Notes under the pieces: generated by a model
The model's database searches: none
Seen by the model: the letters and a program-made list of their open reading frames with translations, nothing else
What the model was told of the DNA's origin: nothing
Assembly: GCF_002160755.1 (NCBI RefSeq)
Contig: NZ_NFLE01000039.1
Span: 1 to 37,671, forward strand
Direction of reading: 5' to 3'
Origin: Lachnoclostridium sp. An14
Lineage (GTDB): Bacteria; Bacillota; Clostridia; Lachnospirales; Lachnospiraceae
DNA length: 37,671 nucleotides
Shown: positions 24,480-32,072 of the stretch, piece by piece
Position numbering within the stretch: the stretch's first letter is position 1
Layout of the letters: each line of letters begins with the position of its first letter
Position numbers and translations under genes: made by a program

Positions 24480-24603
24480 ATCAGAAACCCTTTCTGGGAA
24501 ATGACTTGTATTTTCCACTGTTCATTTTCTTTTAATTATAAAAAAGAAATGGGAAAAAAGCAAAGAGTTTTTGGAACGGGAGAAGGATCTGCGGCTTTTT
24601 TGC

Positions 24604-24638
24604 AATTCTAATCATACTAAGTAATGTAGAAATGGCAA
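24604..24638 (-). promoter_or_regulatory. Promoter of the gntR gene
   Basis: Minus strand TTGCCA (24638-24633), 16 bp, TATGAT (24616-24611); predicted start near 24604, giving a 125-nt leader. Confidence 0.6.
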
Positions 24639-24667
24639 TAAAAATATGCAATATGTATAAAAATAAA

Positions 24668-24737
24668 ACAATATATTGTAATATAATAACAAAAATTGAT
24701 AAAATATATTGACATATAAAAGATAAACTGATATGAT
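24668..24737 (+). promoter_or_regulatory. Promoter and probable GntR operator of the Liv/Dha operon
   Basis: TTGACA 24709-24714, 17 bp, TATGAT 24732-24737. The perfect 12-bp palindrome ACAATATATTGT is at 24668-24679, and AATATATTG recurs at 24703-24711 overlapping the -35, 33 bp (about three helix turns) further on. Palindromes of this size and AT content are typical sites for FCD-type GntR repressors; binding by the adjacent regulator is inferred. Confidence 0.65.
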
Positions 24738-24796
24738 CAGAATACAAAAACAAACAGGATATGGCACAAAAAGACCATACAGAAAGGGGTTTCAAC

Positions 24797-25288
24797 ATGG
24801 GAGAAGTAAACAGACCAACGATCAATGACGAGAAGGCAAATATCAATCGGGCGGCGATTGAGCACCGCGCCACCTGGATGGGCCTCATCTATGACGAGCT
24901 GAAAAAAGATGGAATTGATCCGGAGCCGGCATTCCGCAGGGCCATCAAACGCTGCGGCCTGATTCACGGAGCCGGATTTAAGGCCAGCTGCAGTGATCCG
25001 GAAGACTGCCGCAGTTTCGCTGAAGTATTTTTTAACGATCTGGGAAGAAAGACCTTTGAGCAGGAGGTGCACGGGGCTACTGCTACAGAAACATCTGTGG
25101 ATTTCCACTACTGCGCCCTGTTAAGCGCCTGGAAGAAACTGGGCTTTGACGATGAGACCTGCGCGAAACTCTGCGACATTGCCATGGACGGAGACAGAGG
25201 AATCGCCGAGGCCATGGGCCTGACCCTGGATCTGACGGATACGATCGCGAAGGGGTGTGCGACCTGTAAGCTGTGTTTCCATAAATAA
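24797..25288 (+). CDS. L-2-amino-thiazoline-4-carboxylic acid hydrolase family protein
   Basis: A 163-aa soluble protein of the ATC_hydrolase family, named after the pseudomonad enzyme that opens the thiazoline ring on the way to L-cysteine. Family features: HRATWMGLIYDEL near residue 25, a Cys-containing RCGLIHG near 55, VDFHYCALLSAWKKLG near 115, LCDIAMDGDRG near 135 and a Cys-rich tail CATCKLC. Many family members in gut Bacillota sit with transporters, and their real substrates are unknown. AAAGGGG is 7 nt before the ATG. It is the first gene of the operon, followed by the LivJ-like binding protein after 78 nt. Confidence 0.75.
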   Translation: MGEVNRPTINDEKANINRAAIEHRATWMGLIYDELKKDGIDPEPAFRRAIKRCGLIHGAGFKASCSDPEDCRSFAEVFFNDLGRKTFEQEVHGATATETSVDFHYCALLSAWKKLGFDDETCAKLCDIAMDGDRGIAEAMGLTLDLTDTIAKGCATCKLCFHK

Positions 25289-25366
25289 CGGGAAAAGGAA
25301 GATCACTGGAGGAGTGTACCGAAGATAATACGAGTGGGGAAAACAATCAATGATGGGAGGGTTTTC

Positions 25367-26536
25367 ATGAGAAGGAACCGATTATGGGCACTGACAATGT
25401 GCGGAGTGGCAGCGTTTTCTCTGGTTGCCTGTTCCGGAGGGACAGGAGCGGGAACTGCGGGAGACGGAGGGAATAAGGTCATTAAGCTGGGAGGTCTGGC
25501 TCCGCTGACAGGAAACTACGCGGAGTACGGAAAAGGGTTCCAGATAGGCTGGGATATGGCCATTGAGGAGATCAACGGCGCCGGCGGAGTCAATGGCTAT
25601 ACCTTTGAAATCGAAGTAAAGGATACTCAGGGTGATGCGGTGGTTTCCTCCAACATGGCCACAAACTTCGCGGAGGATGAAGACGTCATGGCGATTCTGG
25701 GGGATTTTACCTCCGGCGCCTGCAAGGCCAACGCGGAGATCGTGGACCGGTACGGGATCGTGCAGTTAAGTCCCTCGGCCTCTGCCCCCGACTATGCCAG
25801 CATGAGCAAATACTGTTTCAGTATCATGGGACGTCAGGACAGTGAGGCCCCCTATCTGGCCAGATACATTCTGGATAAGTACCTGGGAGCGAAGAAGATC
25901 GCGGTGATCCGTGTGGACAGCGACTGGGGACTTTCCTGCTATGACAATTTTATCCAGGAGGCAGACGCCCTGGGACTGGACGTAACCGTGGAGAAATATG
26001 CGTCTGGTGAGAAGGATTTCAGCTCTCTCATAACAAAAATGAGATCCATTGACCCGGATGTGCTGGTGGTGATGGACCAGGGAGATTCTGTGGCCGCGAT
26101 TTTCAACCAGGCAGATGCCGCCGGATGGGACATCCAGCACGTCGCCTTAGGCCCGGGAACATCGGAACAGCTGATCAACCAGCTGACCGATCCAGATAAC
26201 CTGATTGTAACCTCTCCGTTTTTCTTTGACGAGAATGATGAGGTGCTCGCCTCCTGGGCCAAGACCTTTGAGGAGCGGGCGGGCTTTGCACCCACGATTC
26301 ATCCGGCGGAGGCCTATGATACTGTGTATCTGATCGCCAATGCGGTGGAACGGATCGGCGACGGGGAAATCACCCGTGAGGCGATTCAGCAGCAGCTGGA
26401 TCAGAGCGAAAATACGGGAATCACAGGAGAATTGAATTTCACAGAGGATGGCGACATCATCCGCAATTACATGATCTGCGGCGTACAGAACGGAGAATGG
26501 GTCGTTCTGGAAGGGTTTGATTATGTAAACGAATAA
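25367..26536 (+). CDS. livJ: Branched-chain amino acid-type ABC transporter, substrate-binding lipoprotein
   Basis: A 389-aa secreted lipoprotein. A type II signal peptide ends in LVAC with Cys22 as the lipid anchor, then a Gly/Thr-rich linker. A type I periplasmic-binding fold follows, starting VIKLGGLAPLTGNYAEYG and containing QLSPSASAPDY. The fold binds branched-chain amino acids in LivJ, but relatives bind amides, urea or aromatic acids. The ATG at 25367 is used since GGGAGGG precedes it; the frame from 25334 would spoil the signal peptide. Two hairpins separate it from the permease genes. The symbol indicates family, not proven substrate. Confidence 0.85.
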   Translation: MRRNRLWALTMCGVAAFSLVACSGGTGAGTAGDGGNKVIKLGGLAPLTGNYAEYGKGFQIGWDMAIEEINGAGGVNGYTFEIEVKDTQGDAVVSSNMATNFAEDEDVMAILGDFTSGACKANAEIVDRYGIVQLSPSASAPDYASMSKYCFSIMGRQDSEAPYLARYILDKYLGAKKIAVIRVDSDWGLSCYDNFIQEADALGLDVTVEKYASGEKDFSSLITKMRSIDPDVLVVMDQGDSVAAIFNQADAAGWDIQHVALGPGTSEQLINQLTDPDNLIVTSPFFFDENDEVLASWAKTFEERAGFAPTIHPAEAYDTVYLIANAVERIGDGEITREAIQQQLDQSENTGITGELNFTEDGDIIRNYMICGVQNGEWVVLEGFDYVNE

Positions 26537-26549
26537 CGCGGGATGAAGC

Positions 26550-26624
26550 GCAAAAGGGGGCGGAGGGAATCGACGCCCCCTTTTGCTGGATTTCAAGCAG
26601 TGATCCGCGGGGGGAAATCCCCGC
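26550..26624 (+). terminator. Intercistronic hairpins between binding-protein and permease genes
   Basis: A 13-bp perfect stem GCAAAAGGGGGCG (26550-26562) / CGCCCCCTTTTGC (26574-26586), then a second stem GCGGGG (26607-26612) / CCCCGC (26619-26624). There is no T run after the second. Such elements usually protect or partly terminate the RNA so that the binding protein is made in excess. Confidence 0.7.
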
Positions 26625-26645
26625 AGTTTGGGAGGGAACAATTCT

Positions 26646-27533
26646 ATGGAATACTTTTTAAACCAGCTTGTCAATGGGCTGTGTCAGGGGGCAATCTATG
26701 CCCTGATGGCCATTGGCTACTCTGTGATTGTGGGTGTAGTGGGGATGGTGACCTTTACTTACGGGGAAATTATGATGATCGGGGCATTTTCCGCTTACTA
26801 CATTTTTCAGGCACTGGGCAATAATCTTCCCCTGGCGATTCTGGCGGCGTTCGCAGGGGCTTTTCTTATCGGGGTGATCGTGTATAAACTGTGCTACGAA
26901 AAATTTTTCAATGCGCCCAGGCACATTTCCCTGCTGTGTACCATCGGCATCAGTATGCTGATCAAAAACCTGGCGCAGATCGTGTTTGGGCCGGAGACGA
27001 AACCGGTACTGGATGTGATTGAAAACAGAACCTTTACCGTTATGCTTGGGGGAATCCGCCTGGATATAAAACTGCTGCAGATCGTGGTGATTGTGCTGGT
27101 GATCGTGCTGGCGGGAACGCTGACCTTATTTTTCAATAAAACAAAATGGGGCATCGCCCTGCGGGCGGTCAGCCAGAATAAGGATGCCGCGTATCTGATG
27201 GGAATTAATGTGAAAAGGACGGCTCTCATTGGAAACTGCATCGGTTCCGGACTTGGAGGGATCGCCGGAATTTTGCTCAGCATCTATTACTATTCGGTGT
27301 CAGCCACCATGGGCGGGGCCTACAGCATGAAGGCGTTTGCCGCCAGTGTGCTGGGAGGCCTGGTAGACATCCGGTTTTCCGCCCTTGGAGGACTTTGCAT
27401 TGGCATTATCGAAAATCTGGGGATCGCTGTCTCCGCGGCCACCTTCCGGGATGTCTTTGCCTTTGGATTTTTGATTCTCGTGCTGCTGATCCGGCCGCAG
27501 GGCTTTGTGAGCAAGAAAGGGGTGAGAGTGTGA
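26646..27533 (+). CDS. livH: Branched-chain amino acid-type ABC transporter permease LivH
   Basis: A 295-aa inner-membrane permease with about eight helices. The family start LVNGLCQGAIYALMAIGYS and the coupling-loop segment (GIALRAVSQNKDAAYLMGIN, residues about 175-194) are visible. The ATG at 26646 follows GGAGGG by 9 nt. Its stop overlaps the ATG of livM by 1 nt (TGATG), so the two permease halves are translationally coupled. Confidence 0.88.
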   Translation: MEYFLNQLVNGLCQGAIYALMAIGYSVIVGVVGMVTFTYGEIMMIGAFSAYYIFQALGNNLPLAILAAFAGAFLIGVIVYKLCYEKFFNAPRHISLLCTIGISMLIKNLAQIVFGPETKPVLDVIENRTFTVMLGGIRLDIKLLQIVVIVLVIVLAGTLTLFFNKTKWGIALRAVSQNKDAAYLMGINVKRTALIGNCIGSGLGGIAGILLSIYYYSVSATMGGAYSMKAFAASVLGGLVDIRFSALGGLCIGIIENLGIAVSAATFRDVFAFGFLILVLLIRPQGFVSKKGVRV

Positions 27534-28528
27534 TGGAGGCGATCAGACAATATTATGAAAAGTACAAGCTGGCTGTGTATCTGATTCTGTTTCTGATTTC
27601 GGTGATCGTTCCCTTCGCCGTGGAGCAGGCACTGATTTTGAGATATATCTGTACCATCATGATGTATGCCACTCTGGCCGGTTCCCTGAATGTGATCAAT
27701 GGCTACAGCGGGCAGACCTGTCTGGGACAGGCGGGCTTTTTCTGTATTGGGGCTTATACCTGCGCGGCTTTGACGAAAAATGTGGGGTTAAGTTTCTGGA
27801 TAGTCCTTCCGCTGGCAGGAATCCTTGCGGCGGCGGTAGGGCTGTTAGTCAGTCTTCCCACCCTGAAACTCTCCGGCATTTATCTATCCATTGTAACTTT
27901 GGGGGCCTCAGAGATCATCCGGATCATTGCCCAGACCTGGACGCCGGTGACGGGAGGCGCTCTGGGAATCAAGCAGATTCCCTATCCCAACCTGTTTGGC
28001 CTGGAGCTGTTCCGCCCGAAATACTACTATTTTATTTTTCTGGCGATCGGGATCCTGTTTTTGTTTGTAACGGGCCGGGTGCTGCGGTCCCGGGTCGGCC
28101 GGGCGTGGATGGCTATTCGGGAGGATCAGGTGGCGGCAAAATCCCTGGGCGTGGAGACCAGCCGCTGCAAATGCACCAATTTCATGTACGGGGCATTCTG
28201 GGCTGGCATTATCGGCGCCGCCTACGCGCCGTTTGTCAATTACATTGAGTCCTCCCAGTTTACGACGGACACCGGTTTTAATGTGCTGGCCATGGTGGTA
28301 ATCGGCGGACAGGGCACTCTTTTGGGGCCGATCCTGGGAGCTGCCATTGTGACAGTTTTGACGGAAACCCTTCGTTTCCTGGAAAACTGGCGCTATGTGA
28401 TCTATGCCATCATTATCATTCTGATGATGTGGGTACGTCCTCAGGGCCTTCTGGGCGCCTCGGATTCCATTCTGGCCGGCGGAAAGATCCGGCGAAAACA
28501 GGACAGACAGGAGGGAAAGCGGAAATGA
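27533..28528 (+). CDS. livM: Branched-chain amino acid-type ABC transporter permease LivM
   Basis: A 331-aa inner-membrane permease with about ten helices. Family motifs NGYSGQTCLGQAGFFCIGAY near residue 56 and the cytoplasmic loop AIREDQVAAKSLGVE near 196 are visible. The start is the ATG that overlaps the livH stop; the longer frame from 27395 lies in livH. Its TGA overlaps the ATG of livG by 4 nt (ATGA). Confidence 0.88.
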   Translation: MEAIRQYYEKYKLAVYLILFLISVIVPFAVEQALILRYICTIMMYATLAGSLNVINGYSGQTCLGQAGFFCIGAYTCAALTKNVGLSFWIVLPLAGILAAAVGLLVSLPTLKLSGIYLSIVTLGASEIIRIIAQTWTPVTGGALGIKQIPYPNLFGLELFRPKYYYFIFLAIGILFLFVTGRVLRSRVGRAWMAIREDQVAAKSLGVETSRCKCTNFMYGAFWAGIIGAAYAPFVNYIESSQFTTDTGFNVLAMVVIGGQGTLLGPILGAAIVTVLTETLRFLENWRYVIYAIIIILMMWVRPQGLLGASDSILAGGKIRRKQDRQEGKRK

Positions 28529-29346
28529 TAGATCTGTCTAACATTGATAAAAATGTCCCGATGCTGGAGTCCAAAGGGCTTTGCAAATATTTCGGCGGCT
28601 TAAAAGCAGTGGAGAATGTGGATATGAAGATTATGCCGGGGGATATTTTCGGAATCATCGGTCCCAATGGGGCGGGAAAGACCACGTTCTTTAATATGTG
28701 TACGGGGATGTATACGCCCACCAAGGGAAACGTGTACCTGATGGGGGAGGATGTGACAGGATTTTCCCCGGAGCGGGTGGCCAGAAAACGGATGGCCAGG
28801 ACCTTCCAGAACCTGCAGCTGTTTAAATTCATGAGCGTCCTGGACAACGTGAAGATCGGCTGCCATATCAGCACGAAAACGGGAATGTGGGACGCCATTT
28901 TTCACACGAAACGGTATAAAGAGGACGAGGAGTACGTGATTTACAAGAGCGAGGAAGTTCTAAAGGCCATAGGGCTCTATCAATACCGGGACACCATGGC
29001 GGGAAACTTAGCTTATGGAATGCAGCGCAAAGTGGAAATTGCTAGGGCGCTGGCTCTGGAGCCGTATATTCTGCTGCTGGATGAACCGGCGGCCGGCATG
29101 AATCCCCAGGAAAAAGAGGCTCTGATGGACTTTATCAAAATGCTCAATGACGGCGGCTATACCATCGCGGTGATTGAGCACGACATGAAATTCGTGATGA
29201 ATTCCTGCAATCGGATTCTGGTGTTAAACTTCGGGGAGAAAATATGCGAGGGCACGCCGGATCAGGTAAAAAGTGACCGGAAGGTACACGAGGCCTATTT
29301 TGGAAAGGGAATCATAGCGGGGGAGGCGGTGAAAGTGCATGGCTGA
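28525..29346 (+). CDS. livG: ABC transporter ATP-binding protein LivG
   Basis: A 273-aa cytoplasmic ATPase. Walker A GPNGAGKTT is near residue 50, the Q loop in RTFQNLQLFKFMSVLDNV, a variant signature in LAYGMQRKVEIARAL (YGMQRK in place of SGGQ), and Walker B ILLLDEPAAGMNP with the H loop VIEHDM. The signature-like LAYGxQR and AAGMNP are typical for LivG. It overlaps both neighbours by a few nucleotides. Confidence 0.9.
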   Translation: MIDLSNIDKNVPMLESKGLCKYFGGLKAVENVDMKIMPGDIFGIIGPNGAGKTTFFNMCTGMYTPTKGNVYLMGEDVTGFSPERVARKRMARTFQNLQLFKFMSVLDNVKIGCHISTKTGMWDAIFHTKRYKEDEEYVIYKSEEVLKAIGLYQYRDTMAGNLAYGMQRKVEIARALALEPYILLLDEPAAGMNPQEKEALMDFIKMLNDGGYTIAVIEHDMKFVMNSCNRILVLNFGEKICEGTPDQVKSDRKVHEAYFGKGIIAGEAVKVHG

Positions 29347-30067
29347 CAAGCATACCGTATTAAAAGTGGAAAATCTGTCGGTAAACTACGGATACATATC
29401 GGCGCTGGAGGGAATCAGCCTTCATGTGGACCAGGGGGAGATCATTACTCTGATCGGTTCCAATGGGGCGGGAAAGACCACGACCCTGATGTCCATATCC
29501 GGACTGGCGGCAAAAGCGGAGGGAACCGTCTGGTTTAAAGGGGAAAACATTACGAAAATGGCCCCGGACCGGATTGTGAAAATGGGGATGTGCCACGTGC
29601 CGGAGGGCAGAAAGATTTTTCCGGCGCTTTCGGTGTATGAAAACCTGATTGCCGGTTCTCTGGGAAACCCGTCCTTGACAAAAAACAGGATTCAGGAGCT
29701 GATTGAGGAGCAGTACCGGCTGTTCCCCAGGCTGAAAGAGCGGATTGGCCAGGCGGGAGGAAGTCTTTCCGGAGGAGAACAGCAGATGCTGGCGATTTCC
29801 AGGGGCCTGATGATGGATCCGGACATCGTCATGCTGGATGAGCCGTCTCTGGGACTGGCCCCCATCATTGTGGAGGACATTTTTGAACTGATTTTAAAAA
29901 TCAGGGATATGGGAAAAACCATCCTGCTGATCGAGCAGAATGCCTCTATGGCGCTGTCCATCGCCGACCGGGGCTATGTGCTGGAGAACGGAAGAATCAT
30001 TATGGAAGGAAAAGGCAGGGAGCTGCTGGCGGATCCCAAGGTGAAAGCGGCTTACCTGGGAGCGTAA
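29339..30067 (+). CDS. livF: ABC transporter ATP-binding protein LivF
   Basis: A 242-aa cytoplasmic ATPase. Walker A IGSNGAGKTT is near residue 38, CHVPEGRKIFPALSVYENL is characteristic of LivF, followed by the signature LSGGEQQMLAI and Walker B IVMLDEPSLGLAP. It starts 8 nt before the end of livG with GGAGGCGG as ribosome site. Together with LivG it should drive the LivH/LivM channel. Confidence 0.9.
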   Translation: MADKHTVLKVENLSVNYGYISALEGISLHVDQGEIITLIGSNGAGKTTTLMSISGLAAKAEGTVWFKGENITKMAPDRIVKMGMCHVPEGRKIFPALSVYENLIAGSLGNPSLTKNRIQELIEEQYRLFPRLKERIGQAGGSLSGGEQQMLAISRGLMMDPDIVMLDEPSLGLAPIIVEDIFELILKIRDMGKTILLIEQNASMALSIADRGYVLENGRIIMEGKGRELLADPKVKAAYLGA

Positions 30068-30088
30068 CAAAATAGGAGGTATGGAGAC

Positions 30089-31096
30089 ATGAAGAAATTG
30101 ATGAACAGGGCAGAGGATTTTGTCCGGGAGACCATGGAGGGAATCATCTGCGCGTATGGGGATAAAGTCAAGCTGTTAAATGGGGATGAGCGGATCCTGC
30201 TTTCCGGTTATCCGGTGCCCGATGGAAAAGTGGGGATCGTGACGGCCGGCGGCAGCGGTCATCTGCCGGTATTCTTAGGCTATGTGGGCCAGGGAATGCT
30301 GGATGGCTGCGCGGTGGGAAACGTCTTTGCGTCCCCGTCTGCCCAGAAAATGGCGGATATGATCAAGGCCTGCGACCGGGGAAACGGTGTTCTGTGTCTG
30401 TACGGCAATTACGGCGGAGACAATATGAATTTTGATATGGCCTGCGAGATGGTGGAAATGGATGACATTGAGACCAGGACCGTGCGGGTAAAGGACGATG
30501 TGGCCAGCAGTCCAGCAGAGACCAGGGAGAAACGCCGGGGAGTGGCTGGTATGGTCTATGCGTTTAAAGTGGCGGGAGCCGCCGCGGAGCGGATGATGTC
30601 CTTAGATGAGGTGGCAGCGGCAGCCCAGAAGGCACTGGATAATATCCGTACCATGGGAGTGGCCCTTACCCCCTGCATCGTTCCCCAGGTGGGCCAGCCC
30701 ACATTTCAGATCGCTGATGATGAAATGGAGGTGGGAATGGGAATCCACGGAGAAAAGGGAATTGAGGTGCGGAAAATGATGACGGCGGACGAGACGGCAG
30801 AGGTGTTGGTGGGCCGTATTTTAGAAGATATGCCGCTGGAACCGGGGGACGAGGTGTCTGTGATGGTAAACGGGCTGGGTGCCACACCTATGGAAGAACA
30901 GCTCATCGTATACCGCCGGGTGCATCAGCTGCTGACGGAAAAAGGGGTAAAGATTGTCATGCCTCATGTAGGGGAGTACGCCACATCCATGGAGATGGCC
31001 GGGCTTTCTGTCACGTTGTTTAAACTGGACGAACAGCTGAAGGAACTGCTCCTTGCTCCTGCCCAAACCCCGTTTTACACAAATCTGAACAAATAG
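30089..31096 (+). CDS. DhaK-like dihydroxyacetone kinase subunit
   Basis: A 335-aa cytoplasmic protein of the DhaK family, which holds its ketose substrate as a covalent hemiaminal on an active-site His. The substrate loop GGSGHLP is at about residues 52-58 (GGSGHEP in classic DhaK), the Asp loop in NYGGDNMNFD near 112 and the reactive His in GMGIHGEKG near 216. The Glu-to-Leu change in the first loop suggests a modified substrate site. AGGAGG precedes the ATG, and livF ends 21 nt upstream. DhaK next to a Liv-type transporter is unusual; it may phosphorylate a keto compound derived from the imported molecule. Confidence 0.8.
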   Translation: MKKLMNRAEDFVRETMEGIICAYGDKVKLLNGDERILLSGYPVPDGKVGIVTAGGSGHLPVFLGYVGQGMLDGCAVGNVFASPSAQKMADMIKACDRGNGVLCLYGNYGGDNMNFDMACEMVEMDDIETRTVRVKDDVASSPAETREKRRGVAGMVYAFKVAGAAAERMMSLDEVAAAAQKALDNIRTMGVALTPCIVPQVGQPTFQIADDEMEVGMGIHGEKGIEVRKMMTADETAEVLVGRILEDMPLEPGDEVSVMVNGLGATPMEEQLIVYRRVHQLLTEKGVKIVMPHVGEYATSMEMAGLSVTLFKLDEQLKELLLAPAQTPFYTNLNK

Positions 31097-31109
31097 GAGG
31101 AGGAACGCT

Positions 31110-31712
31110 ATGAACGCAGAGTCGATGAGAGAGGGATTGCGGAAGATCAGCCGCAGAATGGATGAGAACAGAGAGTATTTGATTCAGCTGGACCAGCAGA
31201 ACGGAGACGGGGATCTGGGAGTATCCATGAGCGAGGGATTTCGGGCGGCAGCAGCGTGCATGGAGGAAACGGGAGAGACGGATCTGGGAAAGCTGCTTAT
31301 GAAGGCCGGCAGCGCGTTTAATGAGGCGGCGCCTTCCAGCCTGGGGACGATCCTGTCCTTTGGCTTTATGGGGATGGCAAAGGCGTTAAAAGGAAAAGAG
31401 GAGGCAGACGCGAAACAGTTCGCGGCAGCGTTAAAGGCCGGCGTAGAGAAAATCATGGACAAAGCCGGTTCCAAGCCGGGAGAAAAGACGATCCTGGACG
31501 CCCTTTGCCCGGCTGTGGACGCGTTCGCGGCTGCGGAGGACTTTCCGGAGGCGCTGAGGCTGGCGGCCAAAGCCGCGGCAGACGGTTCGGAGGCGACCAG
31601 GCAGATGCGGTCCGTACATGGCCGGGCGGCGTATTACGGAGAGCAGTCCATTGGCCTGCTGGACGGAGGCTCTGTGGTAGGACGGCTGATTTTTGAGGCT
31701 CTTGCCCAATAG
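31110..31712 (+). CDS. DhaL-like dihydroxyacetone kinase nucleotide-binding subunit
   Basis: A 200-aa all-helical subunit. The metal-binding Asp residues of DhaL are kept in LDQQNGDGDLG (residues about 27-37), but the His that normally follows is Leu. GEKTILDAL near 130 and HGRAAYYGEQS near 172 match other family blocks, while the usual GGASGPL region is replaced by NEAAPSSLG. No DhaM (phosphotransfer) gene is nearby, so the pair may use ATP directly or an unlinked DhaM. It is the last gene of the operon, with a terminator 35 nt later. Confidence 0.8.
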   Translation: MNAESMREGLRKISRRMDENREYLIQLDQQNGDGDLGVSMSEGFRAAAACMEETGETDLGKLLMKAGSAFNEAAPSSLGTILSFGFMGMAKALKGKEEADAKQFAAALKAGVEKIMDKAGSKPGEKTILDALCPAVDAFAAAEDFPEALRLAAKAAADGSEATRQMRSVHGRAAYYGEQSIGLLDGGSVVGRLIFEALAQ

Positions 31713-31746
31713 AAAGATAAAGCGCGGCGGCGGACGCCGCGGGAGG

Positions 31747-31775
31747 AGAATCCTGCTTAGGCGGGATTCTTTTTG
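31747..31775 (+). terminator. Intrinsic terminator of the Liv/Dha operon
   Basis: AGAATCCTGC (31747-31756) pairs with GCGGGATTCT (31761-31770) with one G-U pair and a TTAG tetraloop, followed by TTTT. Confidence 0.92.
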
Positions 31776-31857
31776 CGTATTTTGACCATCTCCACTCTCC
31801 CTCTGACTTTCCATTGAATTTCCCCCCGCCATCTGCTAAAATAATGTAAGAAAGTAG

Positions 31858-31886
31858 TTGAAATTTGTCGCCGTATCGTTTATAAT
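31858..31886 (+). promoter_or_regulatory. Promoter of carAB
   Basis: TTGAAA 31858-31863, 17 bp, TATAAT 31881-31886. The predicted start is near 31893. Confidence 0.8.
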
Positions 31887-31892
31887 CTTTAC

Positions 31893-32072
31893 AATTTGGG
31901 CTTTTGTCAGGGAGAGAGGACGAAACGACGTTTTCCATGGCATTTTCATGGGGCCGAAACGGCATCCCGGCGGCAGCCCAATGGCCGGAGAACATAAAAG
32001 CAACAGCAATATTTTCAGTTTTTACGGCACCAAATAACCATATTTTATTATAAAGAAAGGAAGTACCCCCAC
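31893..32072 (+). promoter_or_regulatory. Structured 180-nt leader of carAB
   Basis: The leader holds four short stems in series: TTTTGTC (31902-31908)/GACGAAA (31919-31925) with a purine-only loop AGGGAGAGAG; CCATG/CATGG (31935-31951); GCCG-aaa-CGGC (31953-31963); and CCGGC/GCCGG (31967-31988). The rest up to the AAAGGAAG ribosome site is AT-rich. No intrinsic terminator is visible. It does not clearly match the PyrR-binding loop or a riboswitch I know, so its role is open. The part from 31775 to the promoter shows nothing further. Confidence 0.45.

Noticed and set aside
31893-31990. PyrR-binding loop or pyrimidine attenuator before carA
   Set aside because: GGGAGAGAGGAC resembles the AGAGAGG part of the PyrR motif, but the surrounding stem and a terminator/antiterminator pair are not seen.
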